DNA of 64,000 nt from Saprospiraceae bacterium (GTDB lineage Bacteria; Bacteroidota; Bacteroidia; Chitinophagales; Saprospiraceae). Every line of letters begins with the position of its first letter. Positions within the stretch are counted from its first letter, which is position 1. The DNA is taken from positions 46,464 to 110,463 of the forward strand of contig JAHDHH010000002.1 of assembly GCA_020631405.1 (NCBI GenBank), in the 5' to 3' direction. The translations under genes and the position numbers were made by a program. Below are positions 44,771-53,872 of the stretch, in pieces. The notes below the pieces were generated by a model. It was not told the origin of the DNA, did not search any database, and saw only the letters and a program-made list of their open reading frames with translations.

Positions 44771-47412
44771 TAAAATTCTTCGTCAAACTCTTCTTCTTCG
44801 TCAAACTCCTCATCATCAAATTCTTCATCAAACTCGTCGAACTCTGACTGTTCTTCAAGTGATTGGCTAAACTCTTCTTCTGGTCTTACTTGCTTATACC
44901 GCTCACAGTCTATGAAGTCTCTGAATCCTATTGGTGGTTCAGCAAAATCAACACCTTCTGTCTTAAAATTGGCAGAAGTATCCTGCTCGAGGGATTTCAT
45001 GAAGTTGGAGAAGATTGGTCTTGCCATGACAAATCCTTGACCGTCTTCTAGGGTAAGGAATCTGATCCACTTATCATCACCGCCCACCCAAGTACCTACG
45101 ACTAGATTTGGGGTGATTCCCATGAACCAACCATCAGAGTAGTCGTTGGTAGTACCTGTCTTACCACCAGTGACTGATTTGAGACCCATACTGAAACCTG
45201 AGCCAATATTGTTCTTAAGCATGTCTACCATGACTGCGTTGTGCAGTGGGTTGAGAGCTATATTTCTTGTAGGCATCCCTGTGTAGATTATCTTGCCATT
45301 TTTATCTTCTACTCTGCTGATGAAGATAGGTTGGGTATAGACACCTTCATTAGCGAATGTCGTGTATGCACCGGTCATTTCTAAGAGGGAAAGATCAACA
45401 GCACCAAGGCATATACTCGGCAGCCTAGGCACGGCTAGTCTACCATTAGGAAGTGTCATATTCTTATCTATTCCTGCATTGTGTAGTACCTCTCTGATGA
45501 CTTCCACATTGCCTAGTTCTTTGATGAGTCTGACACTGATAGAGTTCTTAGAGTAGAGTAGTCCTTGGTACAAGTTGTAGAGGTTACCAGTAAATTCTTC
45601 GTTAGCATTGGCAGGTGACCACTCTTCATCTACGAAGAGTTCGACATCTCCAGGAGCTATGGTATATTGGATGTCCTCATACTCTTGGCAAGGTGATATA
45701 CCCATGAGTCCTATTGCTGTTGCATATACAAAGGGTTTGATGGTGGAGCCTACTTGTCTTCTACTTGTGACGTGGTCATATTTGAAGTACTTAAATCCGA
45801 CGCCTCCGACCCAAGCCTTGATGTGTCCAGTATTTGGATCTACAGCTAACATGCCCGTCTGCAGATGTTGGTTATGATACCTGACGGAGTCAAGAGGAGA
45901 CATCAACTTATCGATTTCGCCTAAGTCATAGTCAAAGACCTTCATATTGATTTCCTTGTCAAAGGTCTCTTTGTAGTCGTTTTGTAGGTCAACATACTTT
46001 TTGACTAATTGAGACCAATCTGGAGACTCAAGTAGGCGTTTATACTCAGTTCGATATTGAGGTTTGAGAGCTCTTTCTTCAGAAGCAAATGATGACTTGC
46101 TACGATCTATACTTATCAATGCTTTGATAGCATTCTCATGGAGAGGAATAGGACTGCCTAACTTCTCTTGAATGATTTTTTTGATAGCACCGAGGTGTTG
46201 GTTGTGAAGAGCTAGGTATCTTTCTGACTCTTTAACTCGACGTTCTAAGACATCATACCTGATTTTTTTTTGTTCGTCTTCAGCTTCAAAACTCCAAGGG
46301 TCTTTGCCTTTCCATACTTTCCAGTACCTGTCTTGAAGGTTGGCCATGTGGTCATGCACTGCTTCTTCAGCTAGTCTTTGGTAGTCTAGGTCTATGGTAG
46401 TGTAGATTTTGAGTCCATCAGTGTAGATATTATATGGAGTGCCATCAGGCTTATAGTTATCCGGGTCATCTAGCATGGCATTGAGCCACTTTGTGATTTC
46501 GGCTCTGAAGTGGGGTGCTGGCCCCTCATCATGTGCAGATCTTTTGAACTGCGTCATGTCTAGTGTATCCTGCATCAGACTGTCCAACTCAGCTTGGTCT
46601 ATGTCGTGATACTTATTAATCTGGCTTAAGACTACATTCCTTCTTTCTTGAGATTTTAGAGGAAATCTGACTGGATTATACAATGATGGATTCTTGAGCA
46701 TTCCAACTAGCAAAGCAGCTTCATTGAGAGTCAAGGCATCTTGATTTTTGTTAAAGTAAGTTTGACTCGCTGCTTGGATTCCATGGGCTCCATTGATAAA
46801 CTCAAATTTATTGAGGTACATGGTCAAGATTTCATCCTTAGAGTATTGCTTCTCTAGTTTGACAGCTACGATCCATTCTTTTAGCTTGATTTTGACTAAG
46901 GCAATGACCTTACTCAAGGGATTCATTCCTCTTAGGCTTGGCCTCTTGAACAAAAGTTTAGCTAACTGTTGGGTAATAGTACTACCACCACCAGAGCTCT
47001 GATCCTGAAAGAGCAGGGTCTTAAATCCAACCCTAACTAAGGCTCTAAAGTCAATACCACAATGCTGGTAAAATCTAACATCTTCAGTGGATATCACAGC
47101 CTTATGAATACTAGGAGATAAGTCATCAAATGTGATTTGCTCTCTATTTTCAATGTAGTATTTGCCATAAGGCCTTCCTTTGACATCATAAAGTACGGTG
47201 GCTAGATCATATTTAGGATTTTCTAGCTCAGCAAAAGAGGGTATATCGCCATTGTTCACGCTGATGAGGAGTGCTGTAGCACACAAGATGCCAACTATGG
47301 TTCCAAGCCAAATCAATCTTGACAACCACTTCAACCATGGTTTAGATGAACTAGTATTTTGGGGATCTTCGATCATGTCATTCTCAACTTCTGTCGCAAT
47401 ATACCAAACCAT
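44770..47412 (-). CDS. Class A penicillin-binding protein 1A
   Basis: Bifunctional wall synthase in the inner membrane. 880 aa: one N-terminal helix (about 32-52); glycosyltransferase domain with Glu110 in ISTEDVRFYQHCGID and GGSTITQQLAK; transpeptidase with Ser556-x-x-Lys559 (GSTIKP), SKNS near 630 and KTGTTNDY near 768. A 30-residue C-terminal tail is almost all Asp, Glu and Phe, in units like EEFD/DEEF. The ATG at 47412 or Met13 could begin translation. Confidence 0.93.
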   Translation of the reverse strand: MVWYIATEVENDMIEDPQNTSSSKPWLKWLSRLIWLGTIVGILCATALLISVNNGDIPSFAELENPKYDLATVLYDVKGRPYGKYYIENREQITFDDLSPSIHKAVISTEDVRFYQHCGIDFRALVRVGFKTLLFQDQSSGGGSTITQQLAKLLFKRPSLRGMNPLSKVIALVKIKLKEWIVAVKLEKQYSKDEILTMYLNKFEFINGAHGIQAASQTYFNKNQDALTLNEAALLVGMLKNPSLYNPVRFPLKSQERRNVVLSQINKYHDIDQAELDSLMQDTLDMTQFKRSAHDEGPAPHFRAEITKWLNAMLDDPDNYKPDGTPYNIYTDGLKIYTTIDLDYQRLAEEAVHDHMANLQDRYWKVWKGKDPWSFEAEDEQKKIRYDVLERRVKESERYLALHNQHLGAIKKIIQEKLGSPIPLHENAIKALISIDRSKSSFASEERALKPQYRTEYKRLLESPDWSQLVKKYVDLQNDYKETFDKEINMKVFDYDLGEIDKLMSPLDSVRYHNQHLQTGMLAVDPNTGHIKAWVGGVGFKYFKYDHVTSRRQVGSTIKPFVYATAIGLMGISPCQEYEDIQYTIAPGDVELFVDEEWSPANANEEFTGNLYNLYQGLLYSKNSISVRLIKELGNVEVIREVLHNAGIDKNMTLPNGRLAVPRLPSICLGAVDLSLLEMTGAYTTFANEGVYTQPIFISRVEDKNGKIIYTGMPTRNIALNPLHNAVMVDMLKNNIGSGFSMGLKSVTGGKTGTTNDYSDGWFMGITPNLVVGTWVGGDDKWIRFLTLEDGQGFVMARPIFSNFMKSLEQDTSANFKTEGVDFAEPPIGFRDFIDCERYKQVRPEEEFSQSLEEQSEFDEFDEEFDDEEFDEEEEFDEEF

Positions 47413-47466
47413 GTGATAACGGAGTAGGACTACATTGAGAAATAACTTCAGACTGAGTGATTTTGT

Positions 47467-47859
47467 CTAGCGAATCCTTAAGTGTATTCTTACCTCATCA
47501 TTGAATAGTATGAGTTTGCTTCTTGTGAACTGTATAGAATATACATTGTCAAACAGGGTGACAAAAAGCTCTGAAAACTGAGAGTCACAGCACTCTTTGG
47601 TACAACCATCCATCAGTAAAGCTAAGTCTTCTGAATCGCCAAATTGAACCTCGCCTAGACACTCGTTGACCTCTAATGACAGTTCTACTGTGTTTGACTC
47701 GTTTATGGTCAGATAGATTTGGTCTGGGGCTTTAAGTGTTTTTGAGTCAATCTTAACCTTGATTAATTCCCATTCACCGTATATAGATTCTACGGGTTCG
47801 AGTCTACATGCTGAGCACAGCATAATAACAAGACTCAATATGAGGAATTGTGTTTTCAG
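47467..47859 (-). CDS. Small lipoprotein, probable CTG start
   Basis: 130 aa when read from the CTG at 47859, which shares CTGA with the stop of the gene upstream. This reading gives MKTQFLILSLVIMLCSAC, a full lipoprotein signal with Lys before the hydrophobic core and a Cys at the expected place. The TTG at 47838 would cut off the charged part. The mature part (VESIYGEWELIKVKID...) is a small lipocalin-like/META-like beta-domain with four Cys near 73-90. Function unknown; last gene of the sigma operon. Confidence 0.65.
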   Translation of the reverse strand: MKTQFLILSLVIMLCSACRLEPVESIYGEWELIKVKIDSKTLKAPDQIYLTINESNTVELSLEVNECLGEVQFGDSEDLALLMDGCTKECCDSQFSELFVTLFDNVYSIQFTRSKLILFNDEVRIHLRIR

Positions 47860-49004
47860 TTGAATATATAATTAAGCGTTAAGCCATATTGCCCTATATT
47901 TTTTGGTTCGCGAGATAAGCCTTGCTGCCAAAAAGTATGGAGTGCTAACTGTCTGTTAAGTCTGACATTGAATCTTGATTCTAATGTTGGAGTAATATCT
48001 GACATACTAGCATCCGTAAGATATAACACAGAAGGGCCAATACCAAATGAACAAGATGAAGAAATCCTAAAATGTGGTATAAGCGACAAGGCTATCTGGT
48101 TTTGTTTGAGATTGTTAGCGCTTCTAATTGATTTGTCAACGTCTGTACTTGACTCATTGGGTTCAAAAACTCCGCCGTTGACTTCATCTTCTTTGTCACT
48201 AATTGCTAATGCAAGACCGTCACTATCGGAGGTAGTATAAGTAAAGTTTTGAAAAGCTAGCTCATAGGACAAGGACCACTTTGACGCTGTAAGTTGTTGG
48301 TTCACACCAAGATTAAACCTTGTGCCAAGTCGCTGTCGTGATTGGCTATACAGACCACCTGCTCCAATATAGCAAGTCCACTTTGATAAATTTGGATAGG
48401 TAGGCTCGCTTGGTGTTGAGTATTGATTTGATTCAGTAGTGACTAGGTAGCTAGGCAACAGATTGACACTAACTATACCTTCTAGACTATCTAAAGGAGT
48501 GTTACTAAGTTGCTCTATGGAAGTGGCTAACTTGATTGGCTGAGGTGTGGTTGGCTTGGTGGTACTTGGTATTGTTGACTGTTTGACATGATTATCAATA
48601 TTGACTACTTGTTGAGGTATGTCTAGAGTGGCCGTAGTGTTGATTAGGCTAAAATCTGCTTGCTCCTTGGTAGTGTTTGTTTGATATTTAGCTGGCGGAC
48701 TTGCAGGGACTAAAGATGCATCTGTGTTAACACTTGCTATCTCAGTATATTCTGTTTTTATTATTGGTGCCGATTGAGCAGCAACAGCTATTTTTGGTTC
48801 TTCGCCATTTGCTAGAGCTAATGACGGAGTATCATGTTGATGCATACCGAGTTGACTTATCAACAAGAGGAGCAGGGACAAGCCTAGCTTACTGATCTCA
48901 TCATACTTGCTCGATATAGGGAGCTCATTGTCAAGCCTGGATTCCATAGCCTGCCATCCTCGTTGCATTAAGTCGTCATTGCTCATTCTCTTCTTAGACT
49001 GCAT
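47856..49004 (-). CDS. Anti-sigma-like single-helix protein with C-terminal beta-barrel domain
   Basis: 382 aa. A short cytosolic segment (about 1-38, NDDLMQRGWQAMESRLDNELP), one hydrophobic helix (about 40-55), a Thr/Ser/Pro-rich linker (about 60-190) and a 190-residue part of aromatic, alternating strands ending in LNYIFN, like an outer-membrane barrel. The N-terminal layout resembles Bacteroidota anti-sigma-type proteins that follow an ECF sigma gene. It overlaps the sigma gene by 11 bases; a start at Met7 (48986) would avoid that. Confidence 0.7.
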   Translation of the reverse strand: MQSKKRMSNDDLMQRGWQAMESRLDNELPISSKYDEISKLGLSLLLLLISQLGMHQHDTPSLALANGEEPKIAVAAQSAPIIKTEYTEIASVNTDASLVPASPPAKYQTNTTKEQADFSLINTTATLDIPQQVVNIDNHVKQSTIPSTTKPTTPQPIKLATSIEQLSNTPLDSLEGIVSVNLLPSYLVTTESNQYSTPSEPTYPNLSKWTCYIGAGGLYSQSRQRLGTRFNLGVNQQLTASKWSLSYELAFQNFTYTTSDSDGLALAISDKEDEVNGGVFEPNESSTDVDKSIRSANNLKQNQIALSLIPHFRISSSCSFGIGPSVLYLTDASMSDITPTLESRFNVRLNRQLALHTFWQQGLSREPKNIGQYGLTLNYIFN

Positions 49005-49536
49005 TGATGTTAAATTTAAGTTTTTGACTGAGTAGGTGCTTTAGCTTTTTTCTAGCTTCTGATAGGTGCCACTTTGACGTTCCTTCAGAAATTGATTTGA
49101 GTTCACCGATTTCGCGATGATTGTAGCCATGGATAGCATAGAGTACAAACACCTCTGCACTTGCATTGGGTATTAGTTCTAGGAGTGCTAAGATGTCTTC
49201 TTCATACAATTGTTCTAGCGCATTAGCTTCTTGCTCTTTGTCTTGATTCTCTAATTCGAGAAATCTTATATTTTTCTTTTCTTTTCTTAAGTTGTCACAA
49301 ATGGCATGATAGATAATCTTCTTCATCCATGGTACTAGTCTGTCTACATTCTGAAGTTGACCAATGCTCTTGTACACTTTCATAAAGCCATCATTCATGA
49401 AGGTGATCACATCGTCGTCATCCCTAGAAAAGCGTCTACAAAGAGGCAACAATACAGGAAAGTAGGTCTTGTACAACCATGCCTGAGCTTGTCGCTTATT
49501 CTCTTTACATCCTTGTATAGCTTGAGCTAGTGTCAA
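48994..49536 (-). CDS. ECF sigma-70 factor
   Basis: 180 aa. Region 2 (about 8-80: FSRDDDDVITFMNDGFMKVYKSI and VPWMKKIIYHAICDNLRK) and region 4 (about 110-170: LIPNASAEVFVLYAIHGYNHREIGEL, a helix-turn-helix, then GTSKWHLSEARKKLKHLL). The SinI-type alternative regions 1 and 3 are absent. Expected to direct RNA polymerase to envelope genes; the two genes after it would be its regulator and a lipoprotein. Confidence 0.9.
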   Translation of the reverse strand: MTLAQAIQGCKENKRQAQAWLYKTYFPVLLPLCRRFSRDDDDVITFMNDGFMKVYKSIGQLQNVDRLVPWMKKIIYHAICDNLRKEKKNIRFLELENQDKEQEANALEQLYEEDILALLELIPNASAEVFVLYAIHGYNHREIGELKSISEGTSKWHLSEARKKLKHLLSQKLKFNINAV

Positions 49537-49566
49537 TAGATATTGGTGTTATTGTTTTGATTAAAA

Positions 49567-50286
49567 TTAGAATAAAAACCCAAGACTTAGTACTAATCGT
49601 CTGTATTGTCTTCTTTCTTCGACTGTGCCACCATTCCACCTATGATTGTAATAATAATAAGCTTCTTGTGTTTGTAATCCTAGTCCAGATGTAATGTTGA
49701 ATGGGTTGGTTCCCCACCTTACACCAATCATTCCTTGAAAGAATGCTCCACCTTTGGCATCAATAAATTGTTCATTTGACTTACCAGTTGAGAATCCATA
49801 ACCGCCCTTAATGTCAACAAATGGAGAAACCTTTTGAGCCTTGACATAGGATCTTGCTTGGATGAAGAGAGGTATATGACCCCTGCCTTCTTCAGCATTG
49901 TAATTATGATATCCTAGGCCCATACCTACGGATGCGTATTGCTTCCATTGATAGAGACCACTTAGAGATAAGCCTGCACCACCATGAGAAGCATTAGTAA
50001 GCAACATATTTTCCCAAGCGAACTTGATACTGCCTTCCTCAAATGTGTAAGTTTTGGTAGGTTTTTCATCGAATATTGGTTTACCATCAATCATTACAGA
50101 TTTTATCTCGCTATTTCTGATAATGACACGTGTTCCATTTTCTAATTGCATAGAAATTGCATGACCAATATCATAGCTTAGAATCGTTCCAGTAATAGAC
50201 TTTTTGCCTTTTAATATTACCGTCGATTGACCCACAAGTGCAGAACTTAATACGATAAGATATAGAGTAAATAGTATGTGCTTCAT
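49567..50286 (-). CDS. Outer-membrane beta-barrel-like protein
   Basis: 239 aa. Signal peptide (about 1-19), a short SH3-like/KOW-like strand region (about 22-70), then repeated alternating hydrophobic-aromatic strands ending in LVLSLGFLF, a barrel end with terminal Phe. No specific family. 31 bases before the sigma gene and one base after the propeller gene, so one transcript is likely. Confidence 0.75.
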   Translation of the reverse strand: MKHILFTLYLIVLSSALVGQSTVILKGKKSITGTILSYDIGHAISMQLENGTRVIIRNSEIKSVMIDGKPIFDEKPTKTYTFEEGSIKFAWENMLLTNASHGGAGLSLSGLYQWKQYASVGMGLGYHNYNAEEGRGHIPLFIQARSYVKAQKVSPFVDIKGGYGFSTGKSNEQFIDAKGGAFFQGMIGVRWGTNPFNITSGLGLQTQEAYYYYNHRWNGGTVEERRQYRRLVLSLGFLF

Positions 50287-50287
50287 C

Positions 50288-51547
50288 TTACTTGCTTGTA
50301 GTTATTGTGCTCAATAGGACTGGAGATTCCTTGTCACTGATATCATATTGAATGAGTCCGTCCTTGCCGATGACAAGGGCTCTGTCATTAGGCAATGTGA
50401 TAATGTCAGTAGCCTTGATGTTTTTAAGATTTGATACTAAGTTGTCAGATATTTTATCACTATCAGAGGCATCAAATATTTTCAACCCATAGTCGCCTTC
50501 GCAGATATACAAGAAATTGTTTCTGATGCTCAGCCCATGTGGATTTTCCATAGCAAAGGTTTTTATCAGCGTAGGATTAAGTAGGTCTGTAATGTCAATC
50601 ACATCAAGTTGATTAGTGAATGATTCGCAGAATGAGCCATTTCTCAGAGTCACATAAGCAGTATTGCCTGATACGACTACTGGGTCGCAGGCTCTAGCAT
50701 GTCGGAATGTTGAGAGTAGTGTAGGGTTGGATTGGTTAGAATTGTCAAAGATGAACATCCCAGTATTAGATCCAATAAATAGATTGTCTTCGTAAGGAAA
50801 TATGGTTTCAATTCCCCAACCTAGGTTCTGTGTGCTACCAAGGGTGATTGCTCCAGCGTCTATATTCCAAGATGTTAGGTTAGATTGGTCAATCGTGTAG
50901 AGGTAGTCATTAACTAAGGTAAATCTCGCGGTGCTTCCGCCAGTGCCAGACACATTACTATTAGCTGATTCTGAACTGACTACTCCACCAGCAGCATCAT
51001 TAGCAAAGAGGACATCTCCCTCAAAAAACCAACCTCCTCCAAAGTTGGCATTCTGACAATCTACTACTTGTACGACCTTTGACTCTCTGTAGTAGGCTAG
51101 ATATTGGTTGTTGAAACTATATTTATAGAATGCTTCTTCAGCTCTATCAATCAGGACTGGATTAGTGAGATTGTTGATGTCTATACTGACAAAGTCCATA
51201 ACATTGTCTGCATACAAGACATCATTTTGAATAGCAATATCAAAGTTGCCAGGAATGGTTAAGAATCCAATACTTATTGGATCTGTATCATCAGAATTGT
51301 CGTACACGTGTACTCCTTCGCCTAATTCATTAATAAAGAGGTAGTCTTTGTAGAGGTAGAGTTTACCCACATTTAATAGTTCTCTAGGACTATCAAAGGT
51401 GATAGGTTGTCTAATCTGAGCTAGCGAGAGGTAGACAGGGTCAAACTGAGTGAATCTCTGTGTTGCATTACACTTGTCTTCAAAGCAAGATTGCATACTG
51501 ACTCCCAGCAGTAATAGAAGGAAGGTATAAAGGCTAAGTTGTTTCAT
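50288..51547 (-). CDS. LVIVD-repeat beta-propeller lipoprotein
   Basis: 419 aa from the ATG at 51547, which gives MKQLSLYTFLLLLLGVSMQSC, a clean lipoprotein signal; the ATG 72 bases earlier would place a long extra segment before it. Repeats such as NLLIGSNTGMFIFDNSNQSNPTLLSTF and YVTLRNGSFCESFTNQLDVIDI show the LVIVD pattern of about six blades. Surface protein of unknown ligand. First gene of the leftward run. Confidence 0.82.
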   Translation of the reverse strand: MKQLSLYTFLLLLLGVSMQSCFEDKCNATQRFTQFDPVYLSLAQIRQPITFDSPRELLNVGKLYLYKDYLFINELGEGVHVYDNSDDTDPISIGFLTIPGNFDIAIQNDVLYADNVMDFVSIDINNLTNPVLIDRAEEAFYKYSFNNQYLAYYRESKVVQVVDCQNANFGGGWFFEGDVLFANDAAGGVVSSESANSNVSGTGGSTARFTLVNDYLYTIDQSNLTSWNIDAGAITLGSTQNLGWGIETIFPYEDNLFIGSNTGMFIFDNSNQSNPTLLSTFRHARACDPVVVSGNTAYVTLRNGSFCESFTNQLDVIDITDLLNPTLIKTFAMENPHGLSIRNNFLYICEGDYGLKIFDASDSDKISDNLVSNLKNIKATDIITLPNDRALVIGKDGLIQYDISDKESPVLLSTITTSK

Positions 51548-51716
51548 TACACATTGTTTTAAAAATCTAAATGAGTAAAGTATTGTACTTCTACTGCCTA
51601 TGACTACAATCCAGATCAAAAGGGTTGGGTGTTATTAAAATGTTTTCATTCTTAGGTATAAATAAGAATTGGCATTTGACAAACGTTATAAGTGTCATTC
51701 ATCAATATTATAGGTT

Positions 51717-52961
51717 ATGAAAATGGTATTAGGGGTCTTATTTAGCACGTGCATACTCTTTCAACTTTCAGGGCAGACTGATGCACAGCGACAAGCTATT
51801 GACTATTTTAACCAAGCAGTCACAGCACTTCAGTCAGATGCAAATGAAGAAGCGTTGACACTATTTAGCAAGGCTATCATGAATGATGATCAGTTTGACA
51901 AGGCATATTACCAGCGTGGATTGACCAAGATGAAGATGCAGAAGTATGGAGCTGCAGCTGCTGACTTAGACAAGTATGTTAGCATGAAACCAGAAAGCGC
52001 AGATGCTTATTATTACAAAGGTTATTGTGAAATGCAAAGTAAGCACAATGCAAAGGCACTTGGTAGTTTTTCTAAGACGCTTACTCTAGATGACACTCAA
52101 GCTAAGGCTTATTACTATCGAGGATATCTATTAATCTTAGATGAGAAGTATGAAGAAGCAATTATTGACATGGACAATGCACTTGCGAGTGGTTATAAGT
52201 CAGAGAAACTCTGGAAGTACAAGGCCCTATGTCACTATAAGATTGCAGAATATGGTTCAGCAGCTCAAGCATATGATAGATACCTGGAAATGAACCCATC
52301 AGATAGTAAGTCTATGTACAATAAGTGCATGGCGCTATATAAGATGGAAGACTTTGGAGCTGCTGCTGCAGCATTTGGAGACTACCTCACTCTTGAATCG
52401 TCAGATAGTAAAGCCATGCTGTATAGAAGTATGGCACTCTATAAGGTAGAAGACTATAATGGATTCGTCAATCAAATGAACAGTTACCTGACTCTAGCAG
52501 AAGGATCGAAGGATAACTACAATATGCTAGCCAATGCCTGCCTCAAAATGGAGAAGTTAGAACAGGCTCAAGCTTACTTCGATAAGGTGCTAACTATCGA
52601 TGCAAAGAATCTACCTGCATTGAAAAATAACATCTACATCAATTCTAAACTGAAGAATGCTGAACGAACAGCTAGTGACTATGGTAAGATCATAGCAGTA
52701 GAAGGACCGACTTCAGAGTACTTGTATAAGAGGGCAATCTATTATATGGGTCAGAAAGACCTAGCCTCAGCCGAGCAAGACTTGACATTGTATATCACAC
52801 ACAAGCCAGATTTTGCAGAAGCATATTACAATAGAGCCAGCACATACTCAGAGATGAAGAAGTATGACCTAGCCTGCAATGATATGAGAAAAGCAGCGGA
52901 ACTTGGTATGGATCAGGCATTCCAATACATCCCTTCTTTTTGTAATGCGGCTGGGAAGTAA
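51717..52961 (+). CDS. Exported tetratricopeptide-repeat protein
   Basis: 414 aa. Signal peptide (about 1-20), then about 11 TPR units with the standard positions (A-x-x-x-Y...A-x-x-x-L-D/P), for example DAYYYKGYCEMQSKHNAKAL and AEAYYNRASTYSEMKKYDLA. Expected in the periplasm or on the surface as a protein-binding scaffold. Single gene, divergent from the lipoprotein run. Confidence 0.85.
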   Translation: MKMVLGVLFSTCILFQLSGQTDAQRQAIDYFNQAVTALQSDANEEALTLFSKAIMNDDQFDKAYYQRGLTKMKMQKYGAAAADLDKYVSMKPESADAYYYKGYCEMQSKHNAKALGSFSKTLTLDDTQAKAYYYRGYLLILDEKYEEAIIDMDNALASGYKSEKLWKYKALCHYKIAEYGSAAQAYDRYLEMNPSDSKSMYNKCMALYKMEDFGAAAAAFGDYLTLESSDSKAMLYRSMALYKVEDYNGFVNQMNSYLTLAEGSKDNYNMLANACLKMEKLEQAQAYFDKVLTIDAKNLPALKNNIYINSKLKNAERTASDYGKIIAVEGPTSEYLYKRAIYYMGQKDLASAEQDLTLYITHKPDFAEAYYNRASTYSEMKKYDLACNDMRKAAELGMDQAFQYIPSFCNAAGK

Positions 52962-52982
52962 TGAATTAAAGCCTACATGTGT

Positions 52983-53612
52983 CTAATCGAAGAGTTGGGT
53001 CTTTCTCTGTTGCATTTCTCTTGCTATTTCTTGACTATCTGTATCTTGAGTCTTGAGCTTGTCAATTATGTTCTGGTAGCTGACGGCATCTCTATCTTGA
53101 CTGAGTTTGAATGTATGTTCTAGTTCCTCAACTTCAATTTCAAATGCAACAATAGCCTGCTGAAGTCTTTGAGTATAATCAGAAGGGAGGTTATCATAGA
53201 CAGTGGATGATGCTTGATCATTCTCTTCAAAGTGTAGGCTCGTCTTTCTCAGAACATCCACGAGCCCAGCGTCATCAAGGAATACTATACGACCTCTAGC
53301 TTGCACACTCATATAATTCCAGGTAGAAGCTATATTAGGAGTGCTATACCAAGTGGCACTGACATAGGTGTGCCTACCTGTGAATACAACAAGGACATTG
53401 TCATATTGAAGAAATGCCTTGTGGTGAGCAGTATTTTTCATGATATGCCCAATGAGCACCTGTTTTCCATCTCTTTCCTGTATGAGGAGTGGGAGTTGGG
53501 TGGCTACAGGTCTCTGATTAGCGTCACATCCAGAGACATAGGCAAATGGGTATCGATGCACAAAGTCAATGACTACTGCTTTGTCATGATCCTTGTAGTA
53601 TGGTAGGCTGTA
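52983..53612 (-). CDS. PaiB-type FMN-binding negative transcriptional regulator family protein
   Basis: 209 aa from the ATG at 53612, the family start (MYSLPYYKDHDK). The longer ATG at 53654 falls within the -7 box and cannot be used. FMN-binding split-barrel with PFAYVSG near 25, GHIMKNTAHHKAFL near 56-69, VFTGRHTYVSATWY near 77-90 and WNYMSVQARGRI near 100-111. PaiB lowers expression of protease and sporulation genes in Bacillus; here the role is unknown. Confidence 0.88.
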   Translation of the reverse strand, partial: YSLPYYKDHDKAVVIDFVHRYPFAYVSGCDANQRPVATQLPLLIQERDGKQVLIGHIMKNTAHHKAFLQYDNVLVVFTGRHTYVSATWYSTPNIASTWNYMSVQARGRIVFLDDAGLVDVLRKTSLHFEENDQASSTVYDNLPSDYTQRLQQAIVAFEIEVEELEHTFKLSQDRDAVSYQNIIDKLKTQDTDSQEIAREMQQRKTQLFD

Positions 53613-53651
53613 CATAGATTTGCTATTATGGGGTTGAATACTTGACTTCTC

Positions 53652-53659
53652 CAAAGTTA
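53652..53659 (-). promoter_or_regulatory. -7 promoter box of the PaiB-like gene
   Basis: Reads TAACTTTG on the minus strand, exact, and gives a leader of about 35 bases to the ATG at 53612. The -33 is weak. It rules out the earlier ATG at 53654. Confidence 0.55.
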
Positions 53660-53793
53660 GTCATTGGTTAAAGGAAAGAGAGCTAACGAGTGTATTTTTG
53701 CTAAAGCAATAGATGATAATTTTAAAAATATGCGATTTTTACACTGATTATCAACGAGTTGTGAGGGTTGATGTAAAATAAGTCACTAATTAC

Positions 53794-53824
53794 TTGCGGG
53801 ACAGGTACAAGAAGTATACATTTG
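53794..53824 (+). promoter_or_regulatory. Promoter of the rplM-rpsI-rpsB-tsf operon
   Basis: TTG (53794-53796), 20 bases, then TACATTTG (53817-53824): exact on both boxes. The transcript would begin near 53828, leaving a leader of about 45 bases before the GTG. Confidence 0.85.
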
Positions 53825-53872
53825 CAGCCGCTTAGATAGCGACAGTTATATAATCTTTATAAACTATTGGTT

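Noticed and set aside
53613..53654. Longer N-terminus for PaiB-like protein
   Set aside because: Its ATG lies in the -7 box and the extension is absent from the family.
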